The notes beneath the pieces were generated by a model that had not been told where the DNA came from, searched no databases, and was given only the letters and a program-made list of their open reading frames with translations. The position numbers and the translations under genes were made by a program. From positions 1 through 61,615 of the forward strand of contig JAEYRX010000070.1 in the NCBI GenBank assembly GCA_023435225.1: 61,615 nt of DNA. Direction: 5' to 3'. The stretch comes from Bacillota bacterium. Lineage in GTDB: Bacteria; Bacillota; UBA4882; UBA8346. Positions within the stretch are counted from its first letter, which is position 1; each line of letters begins with the position of its first letter. Below are positions 41,824 through 49,953 of this stretch, in pieces.

Positions 41824-44800
41824 ATGCCGTTAGATAAATCACTAAAAAAAGTAATGGTTATAGGATCAGGACCAATCATAATAGGGCAGGCGGCGGAGTT
41901 TGATTATGCCGGGACCCAAGCGTGCCGTTCTTTGAGGGAAGAAGGCATATCGGTAGTGCTGGTCAACTCCAACCCGGCTACGATTATGACTGATTCCAAT
42001 ATGGCCGATAGAGTCTACATCGAACCCCTAACAGTTGATTCGCTGCGGCGGATTATCGCAATTGAACGTCCAGACGGTTTGCTACCGACTCTTGGCGGCC
42101 AGGTAGGATTAAACCTGGCGGTAAAGCTGCATGAAGCAGGGATCTTGGATAATTATAACGTAAAATTATTGGGAACACCGCTGGAAGCGATAAAAAAAGC
42201 TGAAGATCGTCAGTTATTTAAAGAAACAATGTTGGAGATCGGTGAACCGATTCCGGAAAGCGCTATAGTTGAAAAATTATCGGAAGCCATCGAGTTTGCC
42301 GATAGAGTGGGTTACCCGCTGATTATCAGGCCGGCCTATACTTTGGGCGGTACCGGCGGCGGAATTGCGGCTAATCGGAAAGAACTGGAAGAGATTACTG
42401 TCCGGGGACTGACCTTAAGCCCAATCAACCAGGTATTATTAGAACAATCAGTGGCCGGTTATAAAGAGATCGAGTATGAAGTGATGCGGGACGCTAATAA
42501 TAGCTGTATCACCGTATGTAATATGGAGAATATCGATCCGGTAGGTATTCATACCGGTGATAGCATAGTAGTAGCTCCAAGCCAGACTCTGGCTGACCGG
42601 GAATACCAGATGCTTAGGGCGGCTTCATTAAAGATTATCCGGGCTTTGGGAATCGAAGGCGGTTGTAATGTCCAATTAGCCCTTGATCCGCTAAGTTTCA
42701 AATATTATGTAATTGAAGTTAATCCCAGAGTGAGCCGGTCCAGTGCTTTGGCTTCCAAAGCCACCGGTTATCCCATTGCCAAAGTAGCGGCAAAAATAGC
42801 TGTCGGACTTCATTTGGATGAGATCATGAATGCCGTTACCGGAAAAACTTATGCTTCATTTGAACCTACTTTAGACTATGTAGTAGTGAAGATACCGCGC
42901 TGGCCGTTTGACAAATTCAACCTGGCCAATCGGACTTTGGGAACCCAGATGAAAGCCACCGGCGAAGTAATGTCGATTGACCGCTCTTTGGAATCCGCTT
43001 TGCTGAAGGCGATTCGGTCATTGGAGATTGGAATGTACGGATTGGTACTTCCAGAGGCTGCCCAGATGCCAAAAGAAGAATTGGAAAAAGCTATTGTAGT
43101 TGCGGATGACCGCCGATTGTTCTTCTTGGCTGAAGTTTTAAGACGCGGATACAGTATTGATGATATCTATAACCGGACTAAAGTAGATCCTTTCTTCCTA
43201 CGTAAGCTGTTAAATTTGGTGGAGACGGAAAAAAGTTTAGCTGAAAATGGCTACCAGGATGTGGAACTATTAAGAAAAGCAAAAAAACTAGGTTTTTCCG
43301 ACCGGGAGATCGCTCGTTTAACCGGGAATAAAGAAGATGAAGTTCGGGATTATCGTTATCAGAACAATATCCGCCCGGTTTATAAAATGGTTGATACCTG
43401 CGCTGCAGAATTTGAAGCGGTAACTCCCTACTTTTACTCTTGTTACGACCGGGAAAACGAAGCGATACCAACCAATAAAAGAAAGATAGTGGTTATCGGG
43501 TCGGGCCCAATCCGGATCGGTCAGGGAGTTGAGTTTGATTATTGCAGCGTTCATTCGGTACTGGCTTTAAAAGAAGCTGGAATCGAAGCTATCATCATAA
43601 ATAACAATCCGGAGACTGTCAGCACCGATTTTGATACCGGCGACCGACTTTACTTTGAACCATTGACTGTCGAAGACGTATTGCATATTTTAGAACTGGA
43701 AAAGCCGGAAGGGGTTATTGTCCAATTTGGCGGGCAAACCGCTATCAACCTGGCAGCTCATCTCCAAAAAGCCGGTATTAAAATCTTAGGAACCTCGGTA
43801 GATTCCATCGATTTGGCGGAAGACCGGAAACGGTTTGACCGGTTGTTACTTGACTTGAATATTCCCAAACCACCGGGGAGAACGGTAGTCTCACTCCCGG
43901 AAGCAATCGAAGTGGCGGCAGAAATTGGATTTCCGGTATTGGTACGGCCTTCTTACGTTCTGGGTGGCCGGGCAATGGAGATTGTGTATAACGAATCGGA
44001 ACTCCGAAATTACTTAACCTATGCGGTTAAAGCCGCGCCGGAACATCCGGTATTGGTTGACCGTTATATAATTGGCCGGGAATGTGAAGTGGATGCTATT
44101 TACGATGGAAATAACATTCTTATTCCGGGAATTATGGAACACCTGGAGCGGGCTGGGGTACACTCCGGCGATTCGATAGCCGTATACCCGCCACAACATT
44201 TAACAATGGCTGAACAGGAGAAGATCTTAAGTTACACTTTAAAGTTAACCAGAGCTTTAAAAGTAGTCGGTTTGATAAATATTCAATATGTGTTGGATAA
44301 TGATAATGTTTATTGTATCGAGGTTAATCCGCGTTCCAGCCGGACAGTGCCTTTTATGAGCAAAATAACCGGTATTCCAATGGTACAGGTGGCGACTAAA
44401 GCGATACTGAATCAAAATATTTATGACCAGGGTTATGCCGGAGGAATGTGGCCCGAGGCCAAACTTGTGGCAGTTAAGGCTCCGGTATTCTCGTTTGCTA
44501 AATTGACTCAAGTTGATATTTCACTTGGTCCGGAGATGAAATCCACCGGCGAGGTGATGGGGGTTGATTATACTCATGCCGGCGCTTTGTATAAATCATT
44601 TATCGCCGCCGGATTTAATATACCGCGGAACGGTTCGATTTTAGCGACTCTTTCCGACCGCGACAAAGCTGAAGCATTACCTTTACTAAAGGAATTATCG
44701 GAACGCGGTTTTACCATCTACGCTACTATGGGTACGGCAGCTTATTTGCGGGTTAATGGAGTTCCGGTAACCAAACTCAATAAAATCAATGAAGAGTCTC

Positions 44801-45054
44801 CAAATATTATGGATGCCATTAAGGCAGGCCAAATTCAACTAATGGTCAATACTATTACCAGGGGAAAAGAACCGGAACGTGACGGCTTTAAGATCCGGCG
44901 GGCCGCAGTGGAACATAACATCCCCTGCCTAACATCACTTGATACGGTAAAAGCATTCTTACAAGTATTAATTGCATTAAGCCAGGGGAAAGAACCTACT
45001 ACCGCCATCCCGATTCAGGACTTCAAAACCGTTCGGGTGGAGAAACTAGCATAA
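41824..45054 (+). CDS. carB: Carbamoyl-phosphate synthase large subunit
   Basis: 1076-residue ATP-grasp synthase, full length. Two homologous halves each hold an ATP-grasp site: GSGPIIIGQAAEFDYAGTQA (15-34) with IIRPAYTLGGTGGGIA near 169, and GSGPIRIGQGVEFDYCSVHS near 560 with VLVRPSYVLGGRAMEI near 705. The MGS-like allosteric domain occupies the last 140 residues. It makes carbamoyl phosphate from bicarbonate, ammonia and two ATP for both pyrimidines and arginine. The cluster position suggests it serves pyrimidines. Confidence 0.98.
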   Translation: MPLDKSLKKVMVIGSGPIIIGQAAEFDYAGTQACRSLREEGISVVLVNSNPATIMTDSNMADRVYIEPLTVDSLRRIIAIERPDGLLPTLGGQVGLNLAVKLHEAGILDNYNVKLLGTPLEAIKKAEDRQLFKETMLEIGEPIPESAIVEKLSEAIEFADRVGYPLIIRPAYTLGGTGGGIAANRKELEEITVRGLTLSPINQVLLEQSVAGYKEIEYEVMRDANNSCITVCNMENIDPVGIHTGDSIVVAPSQTLADREYQMLRAASLKIIRALGIEGGCNVQLALDPLSFKYYVIEVNPRVSRSSALASKATGYPIAKVAAKIAVGLHLDEIMNAVTGKTYASFEPTLDYVVVKIPRWPFDKFNLANRTLGTQMKATGEVMSIDRSLESALLKAIRSLEIGMYGLVLPEAAQMPKEELEKAIVVADDRRLFFLAEVLRRGYSIDDIYNRTKVDPFFLRKLLNLVETEKSLAENGYQDVELLRKAKKLGFSDREIARLTGNKEDEVRDYRYQNNIRPVYKMVDTCAAEFEAVTPYFYSCYDRENEAIPTNKRKIVVIGSGPIRIGQGVEFDYCSVHSVLALKEAGIEAIIINNNPETVSTDFDTGDRLYFEPLTVEDVLHILELEKPEGVIVQFGGQTAINLAAHLQKAGIKILGTSVDSIDLAEDRKRFDRLLLDLNIPKPPGRTVVSLPEAIEVAAEIGFPVLVRPSYVLGGRAMEIVYNESELRNYLTYAVKAAPEHPVLVDRYIIGRECEVDAIYDGNNILIPGIMEHLERAGVHSGDSIAVYPPQHLTMAEQEKILSYTLKLTRALKVVGLINIQYVLDNDNVYCIEVNPRSSRTVPFMSKITGIPMVQVATKAILNQNIYDQGYAGGMWPEAKLVAVKAPVFSFAKLTQVDISLGPEMKSTGEVMGVDYTHAGALYKSFIAAGFNIPRNGSILATLSDRDKAEALPLLKELSERGFTIYATMGTAAYLRVNGVPVTKLNKINEESPNIMDAIKAGQIQLMVNTITRGKEPERDGFKIRRAAVEHNIPCLTSLDTVKAFLQVLIALSQGKEPTTAIPIQDFKTVRVEKLA

Positions 45055-45227
45055 GAGCAGGCAATAGGCAATAGTATTTGAGGGTTGTCCTTGGTTATCT
45101 ATTATTTATATTGAAACGGAAATTGGGATATATGGACAATATGTCTATGTTTTTTGCATTAAAATAGGCTTCAAAAGCTAAACAGCATTACTATTGCCTG
45201 TTGCCTTACGCCTAGTGCCTAGCAATC
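45054..45227 (+). repeat. Iterated-word inverted repeat (GCAGGCAATAGGCAATAG words)
   Basis: Left words AGCAGGCAATAGGCAATAG pair with right words CTATTGCCTGTTGCCTTACGCC. The gap between carB and pyrK contains nothing else. Confidence 0.5.
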
Positions 45228-45260
45228 AGTTCAACCCAATATTGTATCTGAGGAGGAATT

Positions 45261-46043
45261 ATGTTTAACGGTCGGGTCTTGATTGTCGAAAATACAAGTT
45301 TGGCCCCTAATTATTACCGGATGACGGTTTCGGCTCCGGAGATTGCGACTTTAGCAAAACCGGGGCAGTTTATTCAGTTTAGAGTTGCCGGAAATGATTC
45401 GAATGACCCTTTGTTACCCAGGCCGATTAGTATTTATCAAATCAAAACATTATCCGGCAATATCTCCGTTATTTATAAAGTGGTTGGCCGGGGCACGGAG
45501 ATTTTAGCTGCGAAAAAAGCCGGAGAATTACTTGAAGTAATTGGGCCGATCGGTAACGGATTTTCTATTCCGACCGGAATTGAAAAGATGGCGCTGATTG
45601 CCGGAGGGGTAGGAATGCCTCCTTTATTTTGTCTGGCTGAATCTTTAAAAAAGGAATACTTGAACCTGGAATTAACCTTATTTTATGGGGGACGTTCCGG
45701 AAGAGATATATTGGAGTGGGATAACTGGACTAAAATCGGAGTTGAAATCCATACGGCTACTGAAGATGGAACTTTGGGGACACGTGGTTTGGTAACCGGG
45801 CTTTTTTTAGAAGAACACCGGCAGGCAGGTTTTCAATATTTAGTTGCTTGTGGACCTCAACCGATGTTACAAGCGGTCCAAAAAATTGCTATAGCCGAAA
45901 ACATTCCGGGGTTGTTGTCTTTAGAGGCTAATATGGCTTGCGGTGTAGGAGCTTGTCTGGGTTGTACTTGCAGTACTACAAAAGGATACCGGCGAGTTTG
46001 TGTTGACGGCCCGGTATTTGATCTGAAAGAGGTGGTCTGGTAA
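45261..46043 (+). CDS. pyrK: Dihydroorotate dehydrogenase B electron transfer subunit
   Basis: 260-residue FAD and [2Fe-2S] protein that passes electrons from PyrD to NAD+. The FAD/NAD-binding reductase domain has RPISIYQ near 53-59, GVGMPPLFCLAE near 114-125 and YGGRSGRDIL near 140. The C-terminal cluster motif MACGVGACLGCTC plus a later RRVC (220-245) supplies four cysteine ligands. Ribosome binding site AGGAGGA. The start of pyrD overlaps its stop (single base), so PyrK and PyrD are made together. Confidence 0.96.
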   Translation: MFNGRVLIVENTSLAPNYYRMTVSAPEIATLAKPGQFIQFRVAGNDSNDPLLPRPISIYQIKTLSGNISVIYKVVGRGTEILAAKKAGELLEVIGPIGNGFSIPTGIEKMALIAGGVGMPPLFCLAESLKKEYLNLELTLFYGGRSGRDILEWDNWTKIGVEIHTATEDGTLGTRGLVTGLFLEEHRQAGFQYLVACGPQPMLQAVQKIAIAENIPGLLSLEANMACGVGACLGCTCSTTKGYRRVCVDGPVFDLKEVVW

Positions 46044-46966
46044 TGGCTGAACCGTCTCTAAAAGTACAAATCGCCGGATTGGATTTTAGGAATCCGGTTT
46101 TACCGGCTTCCGGGACTTATGGTTACGGTCGGGAATACCTGCCTTTTTTTACTCCGGATATTTTCGGAGCGGTTGTTACCAAGGGTGTCTCACTTGAACC
46201 ATGGCCGGGGAATAAACCGCCGCGAATAACCGAAACTCCGGCGGGGATGTTGAATGCTATCGGTTTACAAAACCCGGGTTTGGATGTATTTATTAATGAG
46301 GCCTTACCGTTTTTAAGGAATTATCAGGTACCGGTTATCGTAAATATAGTAGGGAAGACTATCTCCGATTATGCGTTAGTTGCAGCGAAACTGAGTGAGT
46401 ATAAGGAAATCTCCGGATTTGAATTGAATATATCTTGCCCAAATGTCAAAGAAGGCGGAATTGCTTTCGGGACTAACCCGGAGATGGCCTATGAGATTAC
46501 CAAAGCCGTACGGAAAGTCACCAAACATCCTTTAATCGTGAAGCTTTCACCTAATGTAACCGATATTACCCTGATAGCTCAAAAAGTTGAAGAAGCCGGC
46601 GCCGATGGTATCAGTATGATCAATACATTATTGGGGATGGCTATTGATATTAAAAAAAGACGTCCGGTTTTGGGCAATATTGTCGGCGGACTATCCGGTC
46701 CGGCAATCAAACCGGTAGCGCTTCGAATGGTTTGGCAGGTCTATCAAAAGGTTAAAATCCCGATAATAGGCATGGGAGGTATTGTTACCGCTACTGATGC
46801 TATCGAATTTATTATGGCCGGCGCTACCGCAGTCGCCGTAGGGACTGGAAATTTTAAGAACCCCGAGACTTCCTTAAGAATTATAGCAGGAATCAAAGAG
46901 TTCCTTGTCGAAGAAAAACTTGCAGACATTTCCATGATAAAAGGAATTGCACAGCAGTTTAATTGA
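46043..46966 (+). CDS. pyrD: Dihydroorotate dehydrogenase B catalytic subunit
   Basis: 307-residue class 1B enzyme that oxidises dihydroorotate to orotate with FMN. Features: NPVLPASGTYGYG (18-30), a KGVSLEPWPGN region near 48-58, LNAIGLQNPG near 70, the catalytic-cysteine stretch NISCPNVKEGG near 129-139, KLSPNVTDI near 165, SGPAIKPVALRM near 217 and the C-terminal FMN phosphate loop GMGGIVTATDAIEFI near 242. Its partner is the adjacent PyrK. Confidence 0.97.
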   Translation: MAEPSLKVQIAGLDFRNPVLPASGTYGYGREYLPFFTPDIFGAVVTKGVSLEPWPGNKPPRITETPAGMLNAIGLQNPGLDVFINEALPFLRNYQVPVIVNIVGKTISDYALVAAKLSEYKEISGFELNISCPNVKEGGIAFGTNPEMAYEITKAVRKVTKHPLIVKLSPNVTDITLIAQKVEEAGADGISMINTLLGMAIDIKKRRPVLGNIVGGLSGPAIKPVALRMVWQVYQKVKIPIIGMGGIVTATDAIEFIMAGATAVAVGTGNFKNPETSLRIIAGIKEFLVEEKLADISMIKGIAQQFN

Positions 46967-46982
46967 GAATTGAGACAATTAA

Positions 46983-47098
46983 AAACCTTAAACTTGGAAA
47001 TTTACCTAGAACCTGGAAAGTTCAAGGTAAACCAATAACTAATAAACCAATAACCAATAACTAATGAACTAATGAACCAATAACTAATGAACAAATAG
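46983..47098 (+). repeat. Iterated-word array (CCAATAACTAATGAAC words) before pyrE
   Basis: At least eight degenerate copies of CAATAACTAATGAA/CTAATAAACC words on the plus strand at 47033-47097, directly upstream of the pyrE start; a short inverted repeat (CTTGGAAATT/AACCTGGAAAGTTCAAGG) precedes it. Confidence 0.5.
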
Positions 47099-47106
47099 GG
47101 GGTACC

Positions 47107-47682
47107 GTGTTGCTTGAACAAAAGGAGATTTTAGAGATTTTTCGTGAGACTAAGGTATTGAGAGAAGGACATTTTCGGTTGACATCCGGCAGACATAGTA
47201 AAAGATATATGCAATGTGCTCAAGTTCTTCAATATCCGAACTTTACCGAGAAATTATGTGAGGACCTGGCACGGCGTTTTAAAGGACAGGAGATTCACGC
47301 AGTAGTAGCCCCGGCCATCGGAGGAATAATTGTCGCTTATGAAGTAGCTAAGGTTTTAGGAGTCAGGGCCTTATTTACCGAACGGGAAGATGGTAAAATG
47401 ACTTTCCGCCGTGGTTTTGACCTCGAAGAAGATGAAAATGTATTAGTAGTTGAAGATGTAATTACTACCGGAGGCTCAGTGTTTGAAGTAATGGAAGCCG
47501 TAAAGGAACGGGGCGGTAATGTAGTTGGAGTGGGAATCCTGGTTGACCGAAGCAGCGGTAAAGTACATTTTGGAGTAAAAAAAGAAGCTCTTTTAAATAT
47601 AGAGATTGAGACCTGGGAACCGGATGAATGCCCGCTTTGCAAAGAAGGAGCGCCGATTGTAAAACCGGGAAGTAGGAAGTAA
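47107..47682 (+). CDS. pyrE: Orotate phosphoribosyltransferase
   Basis: 191-residue enzyme converting orotate + PRPP to OMP. The PRPP loop VLVVEDVITTGGSVFEVM lies near 115-132; FRLTSGRHSKRYMQC near 23-37 and APAIGGIIVAYEVA near 63-76 are characteristic of the PyrE2-like group. GTG at 47107 is the taken start although TTG at 47110 is better spaced from GGGGGT. A CPLCKEGAP cysteine pair near the C-terminus is present. The next step (pyrF) is missing from this cluster. Confidence 0.95.
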   Translation: MLLEQKEILEIFRETKVLREGHFRLTSGRHSKRYMQCAQVLQYPNFTEKLCEDLARRFKGQEIHAVVAPAIGGIIVAYEVAKVLGVRALFTEREDGKMTFRRGFDLEEDENVLVVEDVITTGGSVFEVMEAVKERGGNVVGVGILVDRSSGKVHFGVKKEALLNIEIETWEPDECPLCKEGAPIVKPGSRK

Positions 47683-47790
47683 AACAATTTACAATGAACA
47701 ATTGACAATTATCCAACTAATAAATACGTTCGAAAACAAAACCGGATATCATATGTATTGAATTATTTAATATTGTCAATTCTCAATTGA
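47683..47790 (+). repeat. Iterated-word inverted repeat (CAATTTACAATGAACAATTGACAATT words)
   Basis: Left words AATTTACAATGAACAATTGACAATT face right words AATATTGTCAATTCTCAATTG before purE. Confidence 0.45.
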
Positions 47791-47807
47791 TTTTGGAGGT
47801 GTTGATA

Positions 47808-48326
47808 GTGCCTTTAGTAGGAATTGTTATGGGGAGCGATTCGGATCTCCAGATTATGAAGATGGCCGCTGATATTTTGGAAGAATTCGGAGTTGATTTT
47901 GAAATGACAATTATTTCGGCCCATCGTTCTCCAAAAAGAGCGATTGATTATGCTTCGACCGCCACAGATAGAGGGTTGGAGGTTATTATTGCCGGAGCAG
48001 GCGGCGCTGCTCATTTGCCCGGCGTATTGGCTGCAATGACACCGGTTCCGGTAATTGGAGTGCCGATTAAAACCAATACTTTAGATGGGGTAGATTCTTT
48101 ATATTCAATCGTCCAAATGCCGGGCGGGATACCGGTAGCTACCGTCAGTATTAACGGGGCTAAGAACGCCGGGATTTTAGCGGTTCAAATCTTAAGCGTA
48201 GTTGATTCATCACTTCGATTTAAGATGATCGAATACCGGAAACGGTTGGCGAAAGAAGTCAATGACAAAGGCGTATTATTGGAAGAATTAGGGCATAAGG
48301 AATATTTAAGACAGAAGGAAAAGTAA
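47808..48326 (+). CDS. purE: N5-carboxyaminoimidazole ribonucleotide mutase (PurE)
   Basis: 172 residues from GTG at 47808, decided by GGAGGT seven bases upstream. Class I PurE moves the carboxyl group of N5-CAIR to CAIR in purine synthesis. Motifs GIVMGSDSDLQIMKMA (4-19), SAHRSPKRAIDYA (45-57) and GAGGAAHLPGVLAA (73-86) with the catalytic histidines. No other purine gene adjoins, so it follows pyrE as a solitary purine gene; a terminator follows. Tail residues after 150 are charged and helical. Confidence 0.95.
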   Translation: MPLVGIVMGSDSDLQIMKMAADILEEFGVDFEMTIISAHRSPKRAIDYASTATDRGLEVIIAGAGGAAHLPGVLAAMTPVPVIGVPIKTNTLDGVDSLYSIVQMPGGIPVATVSINGAKNAGILAVQILSVVDSSLRFKMIEYRKRLAKEVNDKGVLLEELGHKEYLRQKEK

Positions 48327-48348
48327 GTAAAAATGAAATGATATTATT

Positions 48349-48382
48349 AAAAAACTGTTGGTGATGACCAACAGTTTTTTAT
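48349..48382 (+). terminator. Terminator after purE
   Basis: AAAAACTGTTGG-tgatga-CCAACAGTTTTTT: a perfect 12-bp stem with flanking A and T tracts. It separates the nucleotide genes from the chemotaxis cluster. 48383-48585 is AT-rich, with no sure promoter. Confidence 0.92.
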
Positions 48383-48585
48383 TTTCATCAACTTATTATC
48401 CGGATATTCTCCATTAGTAAATGTATTTTTTTTAATGTCTATTGGAAATAATTTGAGAAATAATACAGCTAAAATGAATTTTCCCTAAAGCAGACCAAAT
48501 AACAAACCGAAAACAAATAATAGATGAATCTACTATTATTAGAGTTATTGATTTTATCCATAAGATTATCTAGGAGGCGCTATAA

Positions 48586-48948
48586 ATGGATTCAAACAGC
48601 AGAATCATGGTAATTGATGACTCCCCGATGGTGTATAAAGCAGTCAAAAGAGCTTTGGAACCGGAAGGTTATCAACTACTCGACCAAGCTTTTAATGGTC
48701 AGGAGGGATTGGAAAAAATTAATGCCAATAATCCGGATTTAATAATTTTGGATATTACCATGCCGGTAATGGACGGTCTGGAAACAGCTGAAGTATTATT
48801 TAAAAAGAAACCGCAGGCTAAAGTAATTATGTTAAGCGCTATGGGGGATGAGGAATTAATTAATAAAGCTAAAATGCTTGGAGTTAAAGCATTTTTAACC
48901 AAGCCTTTTAAACCTGAGGAATTAGTAAGCTGTATTAAAAGTCTATGA
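48586..48948 (+). CDS. cheY: Chemotaxis response regulator CheY
   Basis: 120-residue receiver domain without an output domain. Acid pocket IDDSPM (10-15), phosphoacceptor Asp in LIILDITMPVMDG near 55, LSAMGDEEL near 84 with the switch region, and TKPFKP near 107. Phosphorylated by CheA; it would bind the flagellar (or other) motor switch. AGGAGGC site. First gene of the chemotaxis cluster, followed by cheX, its dephosphorylation partner. Confidence 0.93.
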   Translation: MDSNSRIMVIDDSPMVYKAVKRALEPEGYQLLDQAFNGQEGLEKINANNPDLIILDITMPVMDGLETAEVLFKKKPQAKVIMLSAMGDEELINKAKMLGVKAFLTKPFKPEELVSCIKSL

Positions 48949-49005
48949 TCATCTTATTTTCCTGAATTTCTGTAATTAATATTGATTATAAAGGAGAAAA
49001 ACAGG

Positions 49006-49473
49006 ATGGAACAGAATAAATTCGATGCTTTTTGCCGTTCTTTTGAAGAGGCAATGAAAAATATTTTTACTAAAATGCCGGAAATAGGTCTTAATAATTC
49101 GGACCATATTAATGATTCCGGTGGGAAAAGACTCTCGGCGATAGTTGGTGTTGTCGGACTAAATAAAGGCCGGATTCATGTAGAGATGAATGAAAACCTA
49201 GTTAAAAAACTGTATGAACATAATAATGGCGAATCGCCGGAAGATGAAATGGATCTCTGTTTTTACCTGGCTGAATTAACTAATATGATTACCGGTAATG
49301 GCATTACCACTCTTAATAATCTATATAAAGGCAGTAATTTAAGATTGACACCACCGGCGATTTTTGCCGGAGAAAATCTGGATATCACTACTCCGCAGGT
49401 TTTAACAGATTCCAGGTTTTATCAAACCGATTTTGGTACCATTAAAATAGAGATTGGATTTGAGGGATTGTAA
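49006..49473 (+). CDS. cheX: CheY-P phosphatase CheX
   Basis: 155 residues from ATG at 49006, following AAGGAGAAAAACAGG. CheX dephosphorylates CheY-P. The active-site helix reads AELTNMITGNG, giving the ExxN motif as E90 and N93 with G97 following; N93 would activate the attacking water. KRLSAIVGVVGLNKGRIHVEM (41-61) is the CheX-type beta core. Its partner is the adjacent cheY. A longer reading from 48982 has no ribosome binding site. Confidence 0.88.
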   Translation: MEQNKFDAFCRSFEEAMKNIFTKMPEIGLNNSDHINDSGGKRLSAIVGVVGLNKGRIHVEMNENLVKKLYEHNNGESPEDEMDLCFYLAELTNMITGNGITTLNNLYKGSNLRLTPPAIFAGENLDITTPQVLTDSRFYQTDFGTIKIEIGFEGL

Positions 49474-49476
49474 TTT

Positions 49477-49938
49477 ATGGAGCTCAAGGAAGCCTTAATC
49501 CGGGCGGTTGAAGAAGTATTCCCTTTATTTGGAATGAATCCCAAATATGTTCGGGAAGAAGAAACCCCTCTGTTGACTTCAGCCGCAGATTTTAACGTTT
49601 TAAATAGTTTTGCCCAAACTTTACAAGGAAATATTATTTTTGGATTTGAGCGGACCAGGGCTTTAAAAATTGCTTCTTTAACCAAAGGAGAAAATCTTTT
49701 AGCTTTAGATCTTGATTCCAAGATTACAATCGGAGAAATAGCCACTTTAGCCGTAAATATAGCCATTGGTAAATATAAAACGGTAAACACCATCTATATA
49801 TCATCCCCGGTCCTGATTACCGGAGATAATATTCAAACCATGATCAGTCATGTTAAAGCAACCAAGTTATTTTTTGAATTGCAAGAAGACTTCGTATCTG
49901 TTGCATATCACATTGAACAAAATGAGGAACTGATGTAG
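49477..49938 (+). CDS. CheX-like protein with degenerate phosphatase motif
   Basis: 153 residues, three bases after cheX. Fold-level similarity to CheX: QGNIIFGFERTRALKIASL (50-68) as beta core and ITIGEIATLAVNIAIGKY (83-100) as the helix that would hold ExxN. Here E87 is kept but position 90 is Thr instead of Asn, so the CheX phosphatase mechanism should be impaired. The C-terminal TIYISSPVLITGDNIQ is also CheX-like. It could be a heterodimer partner, a CheY-P binder or a diverged enzyme. Identity to cheX is low. Confidence 0.65.
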   Translation: MELKEALIRAVEEVFPLFGMNPKYVREEETPLLTSAADFNVLNSFAQTLQGNIIFGFERTRALKIASLTKGENLLALDLDSKITIGEIATLAVNIAIGKYKTVNTIYISSPVLITGDNIQTMISHVKATKLFFELQEDFVSVAYHIEQNEELM

Positions 49939-49953
49939 AAGGAGGTTTGTCAA

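Noticed and set aside
48440..48510. Sigma-D-like motility promoter before cheY
   Set aside because: A TAAA box is followed by GCAGACCA at 16 bases, too far from the GCCGATAA consensus to claim.
49422..49793. Minus-strand ORF of 123 codons across the CheX-like gene
   Set aside because: Antisense, with no ribosome binding site; the plus-strand gene is in tight series with cheX and cheA.
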